Of a DNA stretch of 44,350 nt, positions 1-8,366 are shown in pieces; position 1 is the stretch's first letter, and each line of letters opens with the position of its first letter. Position numbers and translations under genes: made by a program. The notes beneath the pieces were generated by a model. It was not told the origin of the DNA. It was given only the letters and a program-made list of their open reading frames with translations, and did no database searches. Source of the stretch: an uncultured Brevibacillus sp. (GTDB lineage Bacteria > Bacillota > Bacilli > Brevibacillales > Brevibacillaceae); assembly GCA_946402065.1 (NCBI GenBank), contig CAMIVR010000025.1, positions 1 through 44,350 of the forward strand, given 5' to 3'.

Positions 1-49
1 TTAATACGCTTCTTTTAAATTACTCAGAAAAAATTACAGGTTCTTCAGT

Positions 50-80
50 GGCCTCTGGAAATTGAGGCCTCTTTTTCTGT
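50..80 (+). terminator. Intrinsic terminator of a gene left of the window
   Basis: A perfect 6-bp stem GGCCTC (50-55) / GAGGCC (64-69) with an 8-nt loop is followed by TCTTTTTCTGTTTT. It points rightwards and most likely ends a transcript that begins before the window. Confidence 0.7.
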
Positions 81-130
81 TTTAGGCTTCTGCAAAAGCC
101 TCATTTACATTCAAGTTGATTGGGCATGTC

Positions 131-139
131 TGGTATAAT
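131..139 (+). promoter_or_regulatory. Extended -10 promoter for the M23 peptidase gene
   Basis: TGGTATAAT (131-139) is a perfect sigma-A -10 hexamer with the extended TGn element. No good -35 lies 16-18 nt upstream, as expected for extended -10 promoters. The predicted start, near 146, falls right at the ribosome binding site (147-152), so the leader would be only about 15 nt. A start further upstream cannot be excluded. Confidence 0.5.
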
Positions 140-160
140 AGCGGAGAGGAGGGGGATTTG

Positions 161-1048
161 ATGAAAGGGTGGCATTGGAAAACAATTGCAGCCGTCTTAT
201 GCCTGGTGTTCGCTGCGACGGCAGTGCCTACCGGCAATTCAAAGGCCATGGCGGACATCGGCGATATCAAGGTCAAGGGCTCTGACCTGCTGCAAGCTCA
301 GCCGGAGACGACATATCCAGGCGACGTGATTTTCGTCCGCAGCAAGCAAGTGACGGCAGTTACCATGTTTCAGGCGACGTACAAGCTGCGCAAGGCAGGA
401 GATGAGTATGTTCGCTTTATTCCGATCCCGATCGATGTCAAACCAGGCGTTTACGCGCTGAAAGCGGCCGATCAGAAAACTGCGGTCAACATAACGGTCG
501 CGGCAAAAACATTTGCCAATGACTCCATCACCGTGTCCAAGCAGATGAACAACATGCGCCAGAATACGAAGCGCATCGAAGCCGATCAGGTGAAAATCAA
601 CAAGGCGCGTTCCCAGTCCAACCCCGAACCGTATTTTACCAGCAAATTTATCGTGCCGGTCGATGGAACGCTGACTACCCCGTACGGCTACCAACGCATC
701 GTCAATGGCAAGCTGGACAGCCGTCACCTGGCGATCGATATTGCCAATAAGACAGGTACGCCCGTGAAAGCGAGCAATGACGGAAAAGTCGTATTGGCGG
801 ATTCGATATACTTGACGGGCAATACGGTCATCATCGATCACGGCATCAACCTGTTTTCCTTCTACGGCCACATGTCCAAGCTGCATGTCAAAGCCGGGCA
901 AATGGTCAAGCAGGGTGATGTGATCGGCGAAGTAGGAACAACCGGATTTTCAACGGGACCGCATCTGCATTACGGAATGCTGATCGGAAATACCTATATT
1001 AATCCCAACCCGTTTTTTGCAGGATCTCCCTATGAATGGAAAAAGTGA
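161..1048 (+). CDS. Secreted M23 family metallopeptidase (murein endopeptidase)
   Basis: Predicted zinc endopeptidase that cuts peptidoglycan cross-links outside the membrane. The ATG at 161 is chosen because AGGAGGGGG sits at 147-155; an in-frame extension to 116 would pass through the promoter. Residues 1-30 form a signal peptide (basic KGWHWK, then a hydrophobic stretch ending near SKAMA). The C-terminal third is a LytM/M23 domain with the zinc ligands H189-x3-D193 (HLAID) and H268-x-H270 (HLH), so the active site looks complete. The roughly 150 residues in between have no domain I recognise and may bind wall polymer or act as a propeptide. Length is 295 aa. It is monocistronic, between two terminators. 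Family assignment is firm; the exact bond cut is unknown. Confidence 0.9.
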   Translation: MKGWHWKTIAAVLCLVFAATAVPTGNSKAMADIGDIKVKGSDLLQAQPETTYPGDVIFVRSKQVTAVTMFQATYKLRKAGDEYVRFIPIPIDVKPGVYALKAADQKTAVNITVAAKTFANDSITVSKQMNNMRQNTKRIEADQVKINKARSQSNPEPYFTSKFIVPVDGTLTTPYGYQRIVNGKLDSRHLAIDIANKTGTPVKASNDGKVVLADSIYLTGNTVIIDHGINLFSFYGHMSKLHVKAGQMVKQGDVIGEVGTTGFSTGPHLHYGMLIGNTYINPNPFFAGSPYEWKK

Positions 1049-1060
1049 AACAAAACTGCG

Positions 1061-1094
1061 TGCTCCTTCGTCTTAATCGAGTGGAGCATTTTTT
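1061..1094 (+). terminator. Intrinsic terminator after the M23 gene
   Basis: TGCTCC (1061-1066) pairs with GGAGCA (1083-1088); a short inner TCG/CGA pairing lies in the loop, and six T follow directly. It begins 13 nt after the stop codon. Confidence 0.8.
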
Positions 1095-1225
1095 GTACGT
1101 ACGGCGGATTTTGACGAATGATTTTCCAGAGGCAATTTTGATGGAAGGCAGGAAATAGACCGTGCGACGTGGAACAAGGAAAAAGATCAAATGCGCAGCT
1201 CCTCACTGTTGGAGGTTTAGTATAT

Positions 1226-2050
1226 ATGAAAATGAATGTACCGAAAAAAGTCTTGAATCAATTGGTAAGTTTTCTCGCCCCTTATGAGCAAGCGGTAGAC
1301 GAGTTAAAATTAAAGGTAAAAGGGATCAAGTACGGTTTTCAAAAAAGCGGAAGGTATTCGCCGATTGAATTCGTTGTAGGGCGAGTGAAAAAGGTTGACA
1401 GTTTGCTGAAAAAAGCAGTCGAGAAAAACATCGACTTCACGAATGATTCCTGGCAGGAGAGAATTCACCAGGAGATTACCGACATTGCCGGCTTGCGTGT
1501 GGTCTGCCGCTATATTGACGATGTGCTGGAAGTCATGCAGCTGTTAAAGGAGCGGGAAGATTTCGTCGTTCAAGATGTGAAGGACTACATCGCCCATCCG
1601 AAAGAGTCCGGCTATCGCAGTATCCATATGATTGTTTCTTACACCGTATATCATGGCAGTGAAAAGAAAAAACTGTTTTGTGAGATCCAAATTCGTACAC
1701 TAGGAATGAACTTTTGGGCGACAAATGAACATGAATTGCGCTACAAATACGATGGCAATATACCCGAACACGTATTGCAGCAGTTGAATCAAGCATCGAC
1801 GATTACCAATCAGTTGGACGAGCTGATGAATAAGCTGCGTCTGGAAATTTTGACGCCTCCTCCGGTCGATCCGTCCCTGGAAGAGCGACTGGAAGAAATT
1901 TTTTCACTTTATGTAAAACAAGATTTTGATTCGGCTGCGCAGCTGTACCGTGAACATCTCAGCGGGTTCGAGGGCGCTTTTCAGGATAATCCCAAATTCA
2001 AAATGATTTACGATTTGCTTGGCAAGCGTTTTGGTGCGATCAGTACGTAA
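1226..2050 (+). CDS. Small alarmone synthetase (RelQ/YjbM-type GTP pyrophosphokinase)
   Basis: Predicted cytosolic (p)ppGpp synthetase with a single RelA/SpoT synthetase domain and no HD hydrolase or regulatory domains. Diagnostic stretches are DIAGLRVVCRYIDD, the substrate loop HPKESGYRSIHMIV and EIQIRTLGMNFWATNEHEL, all within residues 85-200. The ATG at 1226 follows GGAGG (1211-1215); a GTG at 1169 is in frame but lacks a binding site. At 274 aa it is about 60 residues longer than B. subtilis YjbM or YwaC: the extra C-terminal part (about 215-274) is predicted helical and I do not recognise it. The next gene starts 46 nt after its stop, so the two may be cotranscribed. Confidence 0.88.
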   Translation: MKMNVPKKVLNQLVSFLAPYEQAVDELKLKVKGIKYGFQKSGRYSPIEFVVGRVKKVDSLLKKAVEKNIDFTNDSWQERIHQEITDIAGLRVVCRYIDDVLEVMQLLKEREDFVVQDVKDYIAHPKESGYRSIHMIVSYTVYHGSEKKKLFCEIQIRTLGMNFWATNEHELRYKYDGNIPEHVLQQLNQASTITNQLDELMNKLRLEILTPPPVDPSLEERLEEIFSLYVKQDFDSAAQLYREHLSGFEGAFQDNPKFKMIYDLLGKRFGAIST

Positions 2051-2096
2051 GTTGTCATTGCAAACGTTCAACCCGACAGAAAGGATACACGATACG

Positions 2097-3338
2097 ATGA
2101 AATACACACTTTCTCTGTTGGTCTGTCTGACCTCCTTCTTTTTTGCAATGCACGTTTCTCCTGTACTGGCAGAGACGGAACTGACCGAAAGCAGCATGAA
2201 CGGGCTATCGGCCATATTGATTGACGCTACAACGGGCGAGGTTCTTTTTCAAAAAAATCCGGACGAGAAATTGTATCCGGCGAGCATAACCAAAATCGCA
2301 ACCGGGATTCTGGCGATTGAACAGGGGAATCCCGAAGACATCGTTACCGTCTCCAAAAAAGCGAGAGGCGTGGAGGGAACGCGTGTCTATCTGGCAGAAG
2401 GCGAACGCGTCACGATGGAAAAGCTGGAATACGGCTTGCTGATGAATTCAGGTAACGATGCTGCAATAGCCATTGCCGAACATATGTCTGGAAGTACGGA
2501 AGCATTCGGCGAGCGGTTGACGGCGTATGTCAAGGAAAAAGCGGGCGTGACCAACACCAATTTCACGAATCCGCACGGTCTGCATGACGATAACCACTAT
2601 ACAACTGCGGCAGACATGGCAAAAATCGCCCGCTATGCGATGCAAAACCCTACGTTTCGAAAAATTGTCGCAACCAAACGACTGCCCTGGAACGGTGCAG
2701 AGTGGCAGACTGTCATCGTCAACCACAACAAGCTGTTGAACGACTACGAGGGAGCGACTGGAATAAAGAACGGCTTTACCGATGAAGCGCACAGTACGTT
2801 GGTAGGATCGGCCAAACGCGGCCAAACCGAGCTGATCGCGGTTACGATGAAAGCGGATACGAGTGCAGCTACCTATAAAGATATTACCCAAATGCTCGAT
2901 TATGGCTTTGCTCATTTCGAGACTGTCCAGGTTGCCAAAAAAGGCGAGGAATTCTATCCGAAAACAGCCGCAACCATGGATAGCAAAGCAAAAAGTGATG
3001 AAGCTAAATACATCGCCGGTGACGATTTGTACGTCACTGTTCCACGGGGAGCGGCGTATGTGAAGGAAGCGTCGCCTGGCGGAGAATTACTGGTCAAGCT
3101 CGGCGTAGACAAGGAATATTCACTCCCGTTGCTGAAGCTGATCGAGCCGGGACCGAAGCCCGCCGTGGAGCAGAAGAGCCGGGCGGTCAGAGTGGACTCC
3201 TCGCTGCCGCAGTACCTGTTGTTCTTTTTATGGCTCCTGTTTAACATCTATTTAATCATCTATGCTGTCCGTCGCTATCAAAAAAAGCGGCGGACGGTTA
3301 TCGGTCAGCCGCTGCGCAAACGGGCTGACTGGCAATGA
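2097..3338 (+). CDS. D-alanyl-D-alanine carboxypeptidase, DacF-like (penicillin-binding protein)
   Basis: Predicted serine DD-carboxypeptidase (peptidase S11) that trims the terminal D-Ala of peptidoglycan stem peptides outside the membrane. The ATG at 2097 is preceded by AGAAAGGA. Residues 1-25 form a signal peptide ending near VLAE. Active-site motifs are S63-x-x-K66 (SITK) and S118-G-N120; the third motif, normally KTG, reads K224-N-G226. A beta-rich domain (about 290-360) follows, then one C-terminal transmembrane helix (LLFFLWLLFNIYLIIYAV) with a basic tail, so the protein is held in the membrane by a true helix instead of the usual amphipathic one. Length 413 aa. It lies between the alarmone synthetase and an MFS transporter with short gaps, possibly one transcript. 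Confidence 0.88.
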   Translation: MKYTLSLLVCLTSFFFAMHVSPVLAETELTESSMNGLSAILIDATTGEVLFQKNPDEKLYPASITKIATGILAIEQGNPEDIVTVSKKARGVEGTRVYLAEGERVTMEKLEYGLLMNSGNDAAIAIAEHMSGSTEAFGERLTAYVKEKAGVTNTNFTNPHGLHDDNHYTTAADMAKIARYAMQNPTFRKIVATKRLPWNGAEWQTVIVNHNKLLNDYEGATGIKNGFTDEAHSTLVGSAKRGQTELIAVTMKADTSAATYKDITQMLDYGFAHFETVQVAKKGEEFYPKTAATMDSKAKSDEAKYIAGDDLYVTVPRGAAYVKEASPGGELLVKLGVDKEYSLPLLKLIEPGPKPAVEQKSRAVRVDSSLPQYLLFFLWLLFNIYLIIYAVRRYQKKRRTVIGQPLRKRADWQ

Positions 3339-3396
3339 TCGATTGGCCCCGCTTGGGGAAACGCGGGACATGCTAGGTTGAGAAAGAAGAGGGAGA

Positions 3397-4554
3397 ATGA
3401 ACTGGAGAATCGTCGTCTTGCTGGTCGGCGTTCTTGTGGCCGGGATAAGTCAGGGTCTGACGCTGCCGCTGCTGTCTTTGATTCTGGAAAAACAGGGAAC
3501 TTCGGTACTGGTCAATGGCTTGAACGCTGCTGCCCTGTACATTGGAGCCATCCTGATCGTCTTGTTTGCTGTACCGCTGCTCCGCCGCTTCGGCTATAAA
3601 ACGCTGATATTGGGCGGACTGGTTACAGTCCTGGCAAGTACGTTCGGCTTTGTCGTTTTTAGCGATCCGCTGTGGTGGATCGTCCTCCGCTTTTTGGTGG
3701 GAATGGGAGACAGCCTGCTCCATTACACGACGCAGACGTGGCTGACGGAAATGACACCGGAAAACCAGCGCGGGCGCATCATCTCGATGTACGGCATGAT
3801 GTACGGTCTCGGGTTTGGGATTGGTCCGTTGGGAATAAACCTGCTGCCGTTTGGGCAGTGGGTGCCGTTTGTCGTTATGGGCGCTGCTTTGGCCATGACC
3901 GGCACGCTGTTCATGCCACTGCGAAACGAAAAGCCCGCCGTTTTGCCGGGGGAGCGCAATAGGATTCGATCATTCAAGCTCTACACGATGATCTGGTTCC
4001 CGGTGTTGGCTCCCTTGCTCTTTGGATTTATGGAGGCCGCTCTCAACGTCAATTTTCCCATCTACGCCGTCAAGCGGGGAATCTCTGAGGCGTGGATTTC
4101 CATCTTGCTGCCTGCTTTTGTCTTAGGCAGTCTGTTTTTTGAAGTGCCAATCGGCATTCTCAGTGACCGAATCGGGCCAAAAATCATCCTGCGGCTGTGT
4201 TCACTCGGCGGAGCCTTGGCTTTTCTGTGTATTCCGCTGTTTGGTGAAAGCAAGTTCGCCCTGCTGATCCTGCTGGTGATCGGCGGAATATTTGTCGGGT
4301 CGTTCTTTGCCCTTGGACTTGTTTACATGGCGGAGATTTTGCCGCGTGCCCTGCTGCCGGCCGGGAACATGCTCGCGTCTATTCACTACGATGCAGGCAG
4401 CCTGATCGGACCTGGCCTAAGCGGTGCCGGAATGGAGCTGTTTTCCAATCAGGCGCTGTTTTACATGCTAGGCGGCGCGTTGGTTTTGTTTGCTGGCGCT
4501 GAGCTGTTGTTTCGGCGGAAGCAGGTGGTGGACGAGGTTGAAATGCAAGAGTGA
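3397..4554 (+). CDS. MFS transporter
   Basis: Integral membrane secondary transporter of the major facilitator superfamily, 385 aa with about 12 hydrophobic segments. The typical loop motif occurs twice in degraded form: RRFGYKTLILGG between helices 2 and 3, and GILSDRIGPKIILRL between helices 8 and 9. A central cytoplasmic loop (about 175-190) separates the two halves. This layout is common in YfkF/YttB-type drug or sugar exporters, but the substrate cannot be read from sequence. The ATG at 3397 has AAGAAGAGGGAG immediately upstream, a tight spacing. It starts 58 nt after the carboxypeptidase gene and ends before a strong terminator, closing this gene group. Confidence 0.85.
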   Translation: MNWRIVVLLVGVLVAGISQGLTLPLLSLILEKQGTSVLVNGLNAAALYIGAILIVLFAVPLLRRFGYKTLILGGLVTVLASTFGFVVFSDPLWWIVLRFLVGMGDSLLHYTTQTWLTEMTPENQRGRIISMYGMMYGLGFGIGPLGINLLPFGQWVPFVVMGAALAMTGTLFMPLRNEKPAVLPGERNRIRSFKLYTMIWFPVLAPLLFGFMEAALNVNFPIYAVKRGISEAWISILLPAFVLGSLFFEVPIGILSDRIGPKIILRLCSLGGALAFLCIPLFGESKFALLILLVIGGIFVGSFFALGLVYMAEILPRALLPAGNMLASIHYDAGSLIGPGLSGAGMELFSNQALFYMLGGALVLFAGAELLFRRKQVVDEVEMQE

Positions 4555-4573
4555 TCATAAGGAGAATCGTGCA

Positions 4574-4614
4574 AAGGTGCAGGGATAGCCAGAAGTGGCT
4601 CCTGCACCTTTTTT
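4574..4614 (+). terminator. Strong intrinsic terminator after the MFS gene
   Basis: A perfect 10-bp stem AAGGTGCAGG (4574-4583) / CCTGCACCTT (4601-4610) with an inner AGCCA/TGGCT stem, followed by TTTT. It begins 19 nt after the stop codon. Confidence 0.9.
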
Positions 4615-4686
4615 CATCGGGAGCTGTCACAAAATAGCGACTGTCGGGTCAATAGTAGTAGAGGGTTATGAAAGGGGGGGAGCAGA

Positions 4687-4980
4687 ATGGAAGAGGTGGA
4701 ATTTGTTCCGGTCAGCCTTGCCTATAGAAAGGAAGCGATGCTGAGGGAGATCATGAAAGAGTATGGGGAAAATGTACTCCATTTCGTCTACTTGACAGTC
4801 AAAGATCGTACAATAGCCGAAGATATCGCCCAAGAGGTGTTCTTAAAGGTATATCGCAGCCTCGACACCTTTCGCGGCGAATGTTCGATGAAGACATGGG
4901 TATACAAAATCGCAAAGAGTTTACGCTTTATGGTGAAGCATTGCCAGCACGATTGTCACTGCATATGGATCGAATGCTGA
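4687..4980 (+). pseudogene. Truncated ECF RNA polymerase sigma factor (region 2 only)
   Basis: The first 76 or so residues are a normal ECF sigma-70 region 2: helix pattern MKEYGENVLHFVYLTVKD, the DIAQEVFLKVYRSL core-binding stretch and FRGECSMKTWVYKIA near the -10-melting segment. The ATG at 4687 has a strong site (AGGGGGGAG). After YKIAKS, near 4915, similarity stops and the frame ends at 4980, giving 97 aa. Region 4, which reads the -35 box, is absent, so it cannot be a working sigma factor. The sequence to the right encodes a different, extracytoplasmic-looking domain in another frame. The simplest reading is an internal deletion that removed the 3' part of the sigma gene and the 5' part of its partner. 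Confidence 0.8.
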
Positions 4981-5290
4981 CGACTTCAACAGTGGCTGAG
5001 AGTACCTATACGCTCGATGTGAACGGACATTTTCCGCTAAAGGTTCCGTTTGCCGGAATGGAAATCCCCATTTACAAAGCATACTATGCCGATGGAAGAC
5101 TGTACGATAAGTCTAGTTTTTCTAAGGGATAGCAGGGCATATCCAACCCTGGAAGGAAGAAACGGCCGAAGGGCAAACGAACTCGGCAGAAACTGTTTTC
5201 ATATTGCAAACAAATATGTTTCGATTTCATACAGGCCCAAAAACAATTCTGTATGAAAAACAAACAAAATTGTTGAGGGAACTTTTGTGA
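4915..5290 (+). pseudogene. Fragment of an anti-sigma-like protein (C-terminal part, frameshifted)
   Basis: From about 4915 a different frame gives a beta-rich, protein-like stretch (KEFTLYGEALPARLSL ... LDVNGHFPLKVPFAGM ... YYADGRLYDKSSFSKG) that stops at 5132. A third frame then gives HIQPWKEETAEGQ ... FHTGPKTILYEKQTKLLREL, ending at a TGA at 5288-5290, which looks like the continuation after a frameshift near 5130. Such domains resemble the extracellular C-termini of DUF4179-type anti-sigma factors usually encoded after an ECF sigma gene. No start codon or binding site precedes the fragment, so it is a relic. The link to anti-sigma factors is inference from context and composition. Confidence 0.5.
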
Positions 5291-5397
5291 ATGGGCTGTA
5301 CATACATAAAGAAATATCCGGCACAAATGTTGCATAGTTAAGGTATCAGTTGACGAACTAGATTCTGCAGAGAGGTAAAGGTGTGGGGAGGCAGGAT

Positions 5398-5502
5398 ATG
5401 GTAAAAAGCTGGCATAGCGAAAGTTCCAAAGCGGAAAGACTCAGCTTGGAAGCATGCTGCCAATCCGTTGCCGGATCGTGCGCTTCAAGTCAATACAGAT
5501 AA
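5398..5502 (+). other. Possible short ORF, 34 codons, cysteine-containing
   Basis: ATG at 5398 follows GGGGAGG (5384-5390) at good spacing and opens 34 codons containing three cysteines (ACCQSVAGSC). No family is recognised and no clear promoter is seen. It may be chance. The rest of 5291-5557 holds nothing I can identify. Confidence 0.2.
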
Positions 5503-5557
5503 AGTGGCTTGCAGTGAAATAAGTTCTATAAACCAGATAAGGGGATGAGGTAAAGCC

Positions 5558-6736
5558 ATGGCAATGCTGCGACATGTAAAAGTTCTCGATTTTTCCAGAC
5601 TGCTGCCGGGACCGTATGCGACGATGATGCTTGCCGATATGGGGGCGGAAGTTTTGCGAGTTGAATCGTTGACCATACCGGATCTTGTGCGGACGTTTCC
5701 GCCGTTTGACGGGGGTGAAACGGCAGCCCACACCTATCTGAATCGCTCAAAACGCTCGCTTGCGCTCGATTTGAAAAAGCCGGAAGCAATTGAACTGGTC
5801 AAGCAACTGATTATGGAGTACGATGTCGTTTTGGAGCAATTTCGCCCAGGTGTGATGGAGCGCCTGGGATTGGGTTATGCAGATTTGCGGGAAGTGAACC
5901 CGAGGTTGATATATTGCTCGCTTACCGGATATGGCCAAACGGGTCCGTACCAACACCGCCCGGGCCACGACAATAATTACGTATCGATCGCCGGTCTGGC
6001 AGACTTCTCCCGTCGCCGCGGCGAACGGCCTGTGCCCCAAGGCGTCCAGATCGCCGATGTCGCTGGTGGCTCTCTGCACTCGGTCATCGGGATTTTGGCT
6101 GCGATATTGCACCGCGAGCGTACAGGGGAGGGGCAGCATGTCGATGTGAGCATGACCGACGCGTCCTTTGCCCTTGCCGGCATGTATGGAGCGGGCTACC
6201 TCGCATGCCAGGTCGAACCGGAGGCCGAGGCGATGCTGTTGAACGGCGGTACATTCTACGACTATTACGAGACGAAAGACGGGCGTTTTTTCTCCGTCGG
6301 CAGCCTCGAACCGCAATTTCGCAAACTCCTCTGCGAATCCATCGGCAGGCCTGACTTGCTAGCGATGTCGCTCAGCGAGGAGCCAGACGATATGCAAAGC
6401 TTTAAAGAAGTGGTGAAACACGCATTTTTACAAAAGACGTTTGCGGAATGGCAGATTATATTCGACCGCAATCAGGCTTGTGTCGAGCCTGTTCTCACGT
6501 TTGCCGAAGCGTGTGAGCACCCGCAGATCGCCGCCCGCGCGATGGTTGCGGAGGTTCCGAGAGCAGACGGATCGACGCAGCGGCAAATCGCTTTCCCGAT
6601 CAAGTTCTCAAAAGAGAAGCCCGTGTACAGGCACATCGGTGCAAAGCTGGGGGAAGACACAGCAGCCGTATTGCGTTCGCTTGGCTATGATGACGCGCAG
6701 ATCAAAGCGCTGCAAGACAAGGGCGTATGTGTGTAA
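5558..6736 (+). CDS. CaiB/BaiF family (type III) CoA transferase
   Basis: Predicted cytosolic acyl-CoA:carboxylate CoA-transferase or 2-methylacyl-CoA racemase-type enzyme. The N-terminus (VLDFSRLLPGPYATMMLADMGAEVLRVE) is the family signature, and D138 in GHDNNY is in the place of the catalytic aspartate. The GHDxNY form and the 392-aa length fit the alpha-methylacyl-CoA racemase branch better than formyl-CoA or carnitine transferases, but substrate is unknown. The middle and C-terminal regions (NGGTFYDYYETKDGRFFSVG; EPVLTFAEACEHPQIAAR) are also typical. ATG at 5558 follows GATGAGG. The gene stands alone; no acyl-CoA ligase or dehydrogenase is nearby to indicate a pathway. Confidence 0.88.
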   Translation: MAMLRHVKVLDFSRLLPGPYATMMLADMGAEVLRVESLTIPDLVRTFPPFDGGETAAHTYLNRSKRSLALDLKKPEAIELVKQLIMEYDVVLEQFRPGVMERLGLGYADLREVNPRLIYCSLTGYGQTGPYQHRPGHDNNYVSIAGLADFSRRRGERPVPQGVQIADVAGGSLHSVIGILAAILHRERTGEGQHVDVSMTDASFALAGMYGAGYLACQVEPEAEAMLLNGGTFYDYYETKDGRFFSVGSLEPQFRKLLCESIGRPDLLAMSLSEEPDDMQSFKEVVKHAFLQKTFAEWQIIFDRNQACVEPVLTFAEACEHPQIAARAMVAEVPRADGSTQRQIAFPIKFSKEKPVYRHIGAKLGEDTAAVLRSLGYDDAQIKALQDKGVCV

Positions 6737-6904
6737 AAGGAGGGGCAGAACAAGCATTTCTTCCGGATGAATTTGCACGAGCCGGATAGGTGGGCCGGTT
6801 GGATAATGGACAGTTTTGAATGAAGCGCGTTAAAATCGCCCGGATTGACCTGTGGTGGTTACCTTTGGAAGCTTCACTCAGATTACCACCTGATGGGGAA
6901 AAGA

Positions 6905-7123
6905 TTATTTGGGGTATGGCTGTGCTTCGCTCTTAAACAGTTTGCGAACCATGCCGTAAAGCCTTAGCGACATGTTGGGAAACACAAAAGCATACAGGTT
7001 TGACCCTTCTTTTAAAAGAGCAATCGGGGGCTCGAGCGTGTACGGAATTTTCATCAAGTCGAGCATTTTCTTGAATTCATTTACTTCACTTGCTTCAACG
7101 GTATAGAAAAACGATTTGTCCAT
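6905..7123 (-). CDS. Small hypothetical protein (72 aa)
   Basis: Unrecognised protein. The ATG at 7123 is preferred because a TATAAT at 7158-7163 would start transcription just upstream and GGAG lies 14 nt before the codon; an in-frame ATG at 7150 would be nearly leaderless. The sequence starts MDKSFFYTVEASEVNEFKKM and alternates short helices and strands (EPPIALLKEGSNLYAFVFP), ending with a basic tail (MVRKLFKSEAQPYPK). It has no signal peptide or membrane segment. It is divergent from the ADP-ribosylglycohydrolase gene. Codon use and its own promoter support a real gene, but no function can be given. The 168 nt to its right-hand neighbour's stop (6737-6904) hold only a weak GGTGGT/ACCACC hairpin. 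Confidence 0.6.
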   Translation of the reverse strand: MDKSFFYTVEASEVNEFKKMLDLMKIPYTLEPPIALLKEGSNLYAFVFPNMSLRLYGMVRKLFKSEAQPYPK

Positions 7124-7157
7124 TGGTTCACCAACTCCAATATGTTGCATCCTGCTT

Positions 7158-7163
7158 ATTATA
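7158..7163 (-). promoter_or_regulatory. -10 element for the 72-aa gene
   Basis: A perfect TATAAT reads leftwards at 7163-7158. The best -35 (TTGTGT) has a 20-nt spacer, which is too long for a strong promoter, so only the -10 is supported. Confidence 0.4.
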
Positions 7164-7390
7164 ACGGATTTGCCCCAAATTTTACACAAGATTGCTGGAT
7201 GAGTTAACTCCTCCATCACGAGGTCCTGATCCGGAATTTTTCCAATGGCGAAATGAATACAAAGACCAGAGGAATTCAAACGTTTAGAGAATTGGCAGTA
7301 AAGTCGGCAGCGATTATCTCCAGCTATTGTCAGACAGTTACTGAGCATCGTGAGGTCGAAGATAAAACAGAAGTTCAAGGGGAGGTCACT

Positions 7391-8302
7391 ATGATCAATC
7401 GTTTCCAAGGTAGTCTAATCGGATTGGCAATTGGCGATGCAATCGGAACGGCTGTTGAGTTCAGGAAGCCCGGGACGTTTAACAAGGTTACAGACATGAT
7501 TGGTGGAGGCGTATTCGATTTGCCTAAGGGGTGCTGGACAGATGACACCTCCATGGCCTTGTGTTTGGCTGAAAGTCTCATCGTCAAAGAGCGGTTTGAT
7601 CCGATAGATCAGCTGGAGCGGTATGTAAAATGGTATCGTACAGGCTATTTAAGCTCGATTGGGGAATGCTTTGACATCGGGAATGCCACTGCTGAAGCAC
7701 TGCGAAAATTTGAACAAACCGGAGAACCGTTTAGCGGGTCTGATGATCCGTATTCTGCGGGGAACGGTTCGATCATGCGTCTTGCACCAGTGCCGTTGTA
7801 TTTTTCAAGCGATCTAAAGGAAGCAGCCAAATGGTCCGCGATAAGTTCCAGAACAACGCATGCAGCCAAGGAGTGTGTTGATGCTTGCAGACTGTTCGGC
7901 GCTATGATTGCAGCGTCGGCAAGAGGAATGGATAAAGAGCAATTGCTACACCCGGATACATTCGATTTTTTGTGGGCTGAGGAACGTCTCGCTGCTAAAA
8001 TGGAAGAGGTGTATAAGGGATCGTACAAACGATTGCAACCACCCGATATTCAAGGCAGCGGCTATGTTGTGAAGTCATTGGAGGCTGCGCTGTGGGCTTT
8101 TTATCATGGCGAGAGCTTCGAGGAAGGGGTATTGCTTGCGGTTAACCTAGGCGATGATGCGGATACGACTGGTGCCATATACGGGCAGTTGGCAGGCGCA
8201 CATTACGGAATGGATGCCATTCCGAAGAGATGGATGGAACCTTTGGCAATGAAAGAGCAGATTCTTGAATATGCTAGCCGGCTTTTCGAGCTATCAAATT
8301 AA
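7391..8302 (+). CDS. ADP-ribosylglycohydrolase family protein (DraG/ARH type)
   Basis: Predicted cytosolic hydrolase that removes ADP-ribose from proteins, nucleic acids or small molecules using two magnesium ions. Metal-binding motifs are present at both ends: WTDDTSMALCLAESL with D51/D52, and NLGDDADTTGAIYGQLAGAHYG near residues 250-270. The N-terminal GLAIGDAIGTAVEF is also typical. The ATG at 7391 follows GGAGGT (7381-7386); the in-frame extension to 7253 has no binding site. At 303 aa it matches the family. No ADP-ribosyltransferase or DarT-like toxin is adjacent, so this looks like a stand-alone housekeeping eraser. Substrate is unknown. Confidence 0.88.
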   Translation: MINRFQGSLIGLAIGDAIGTAVEFRKPGTFNKVTDMIGGGVFDLPKGCWTDDTSMALCLAESLIVKERFDPIDQLERYVKWYRTGYLSSIGECFDIGNATAEALRKFEQTGEPFSGSDDPYSAGNGSIMRLAPVPLYFSSDLKEAAKWSAISSRTTHAAKECVDACRLFGAMIAASARGMDKEQLLHPDTFDFLWAEERLAAKMEEVYKGSYKRLQPPDIQGSGYVVKSLEAALWAFYHGESFEEGVLLAVNLGDDADTTGAIYGQLAGAHYGMDAIPKRWMEPLAMKEQILEYASRLFELSN

Positions 8303-8366
8303 GTCGTAATTGTCATTTGATGTCGTAAGTTCTTTGACTAGATAAACTTTCAATTTCGCAAGACCT

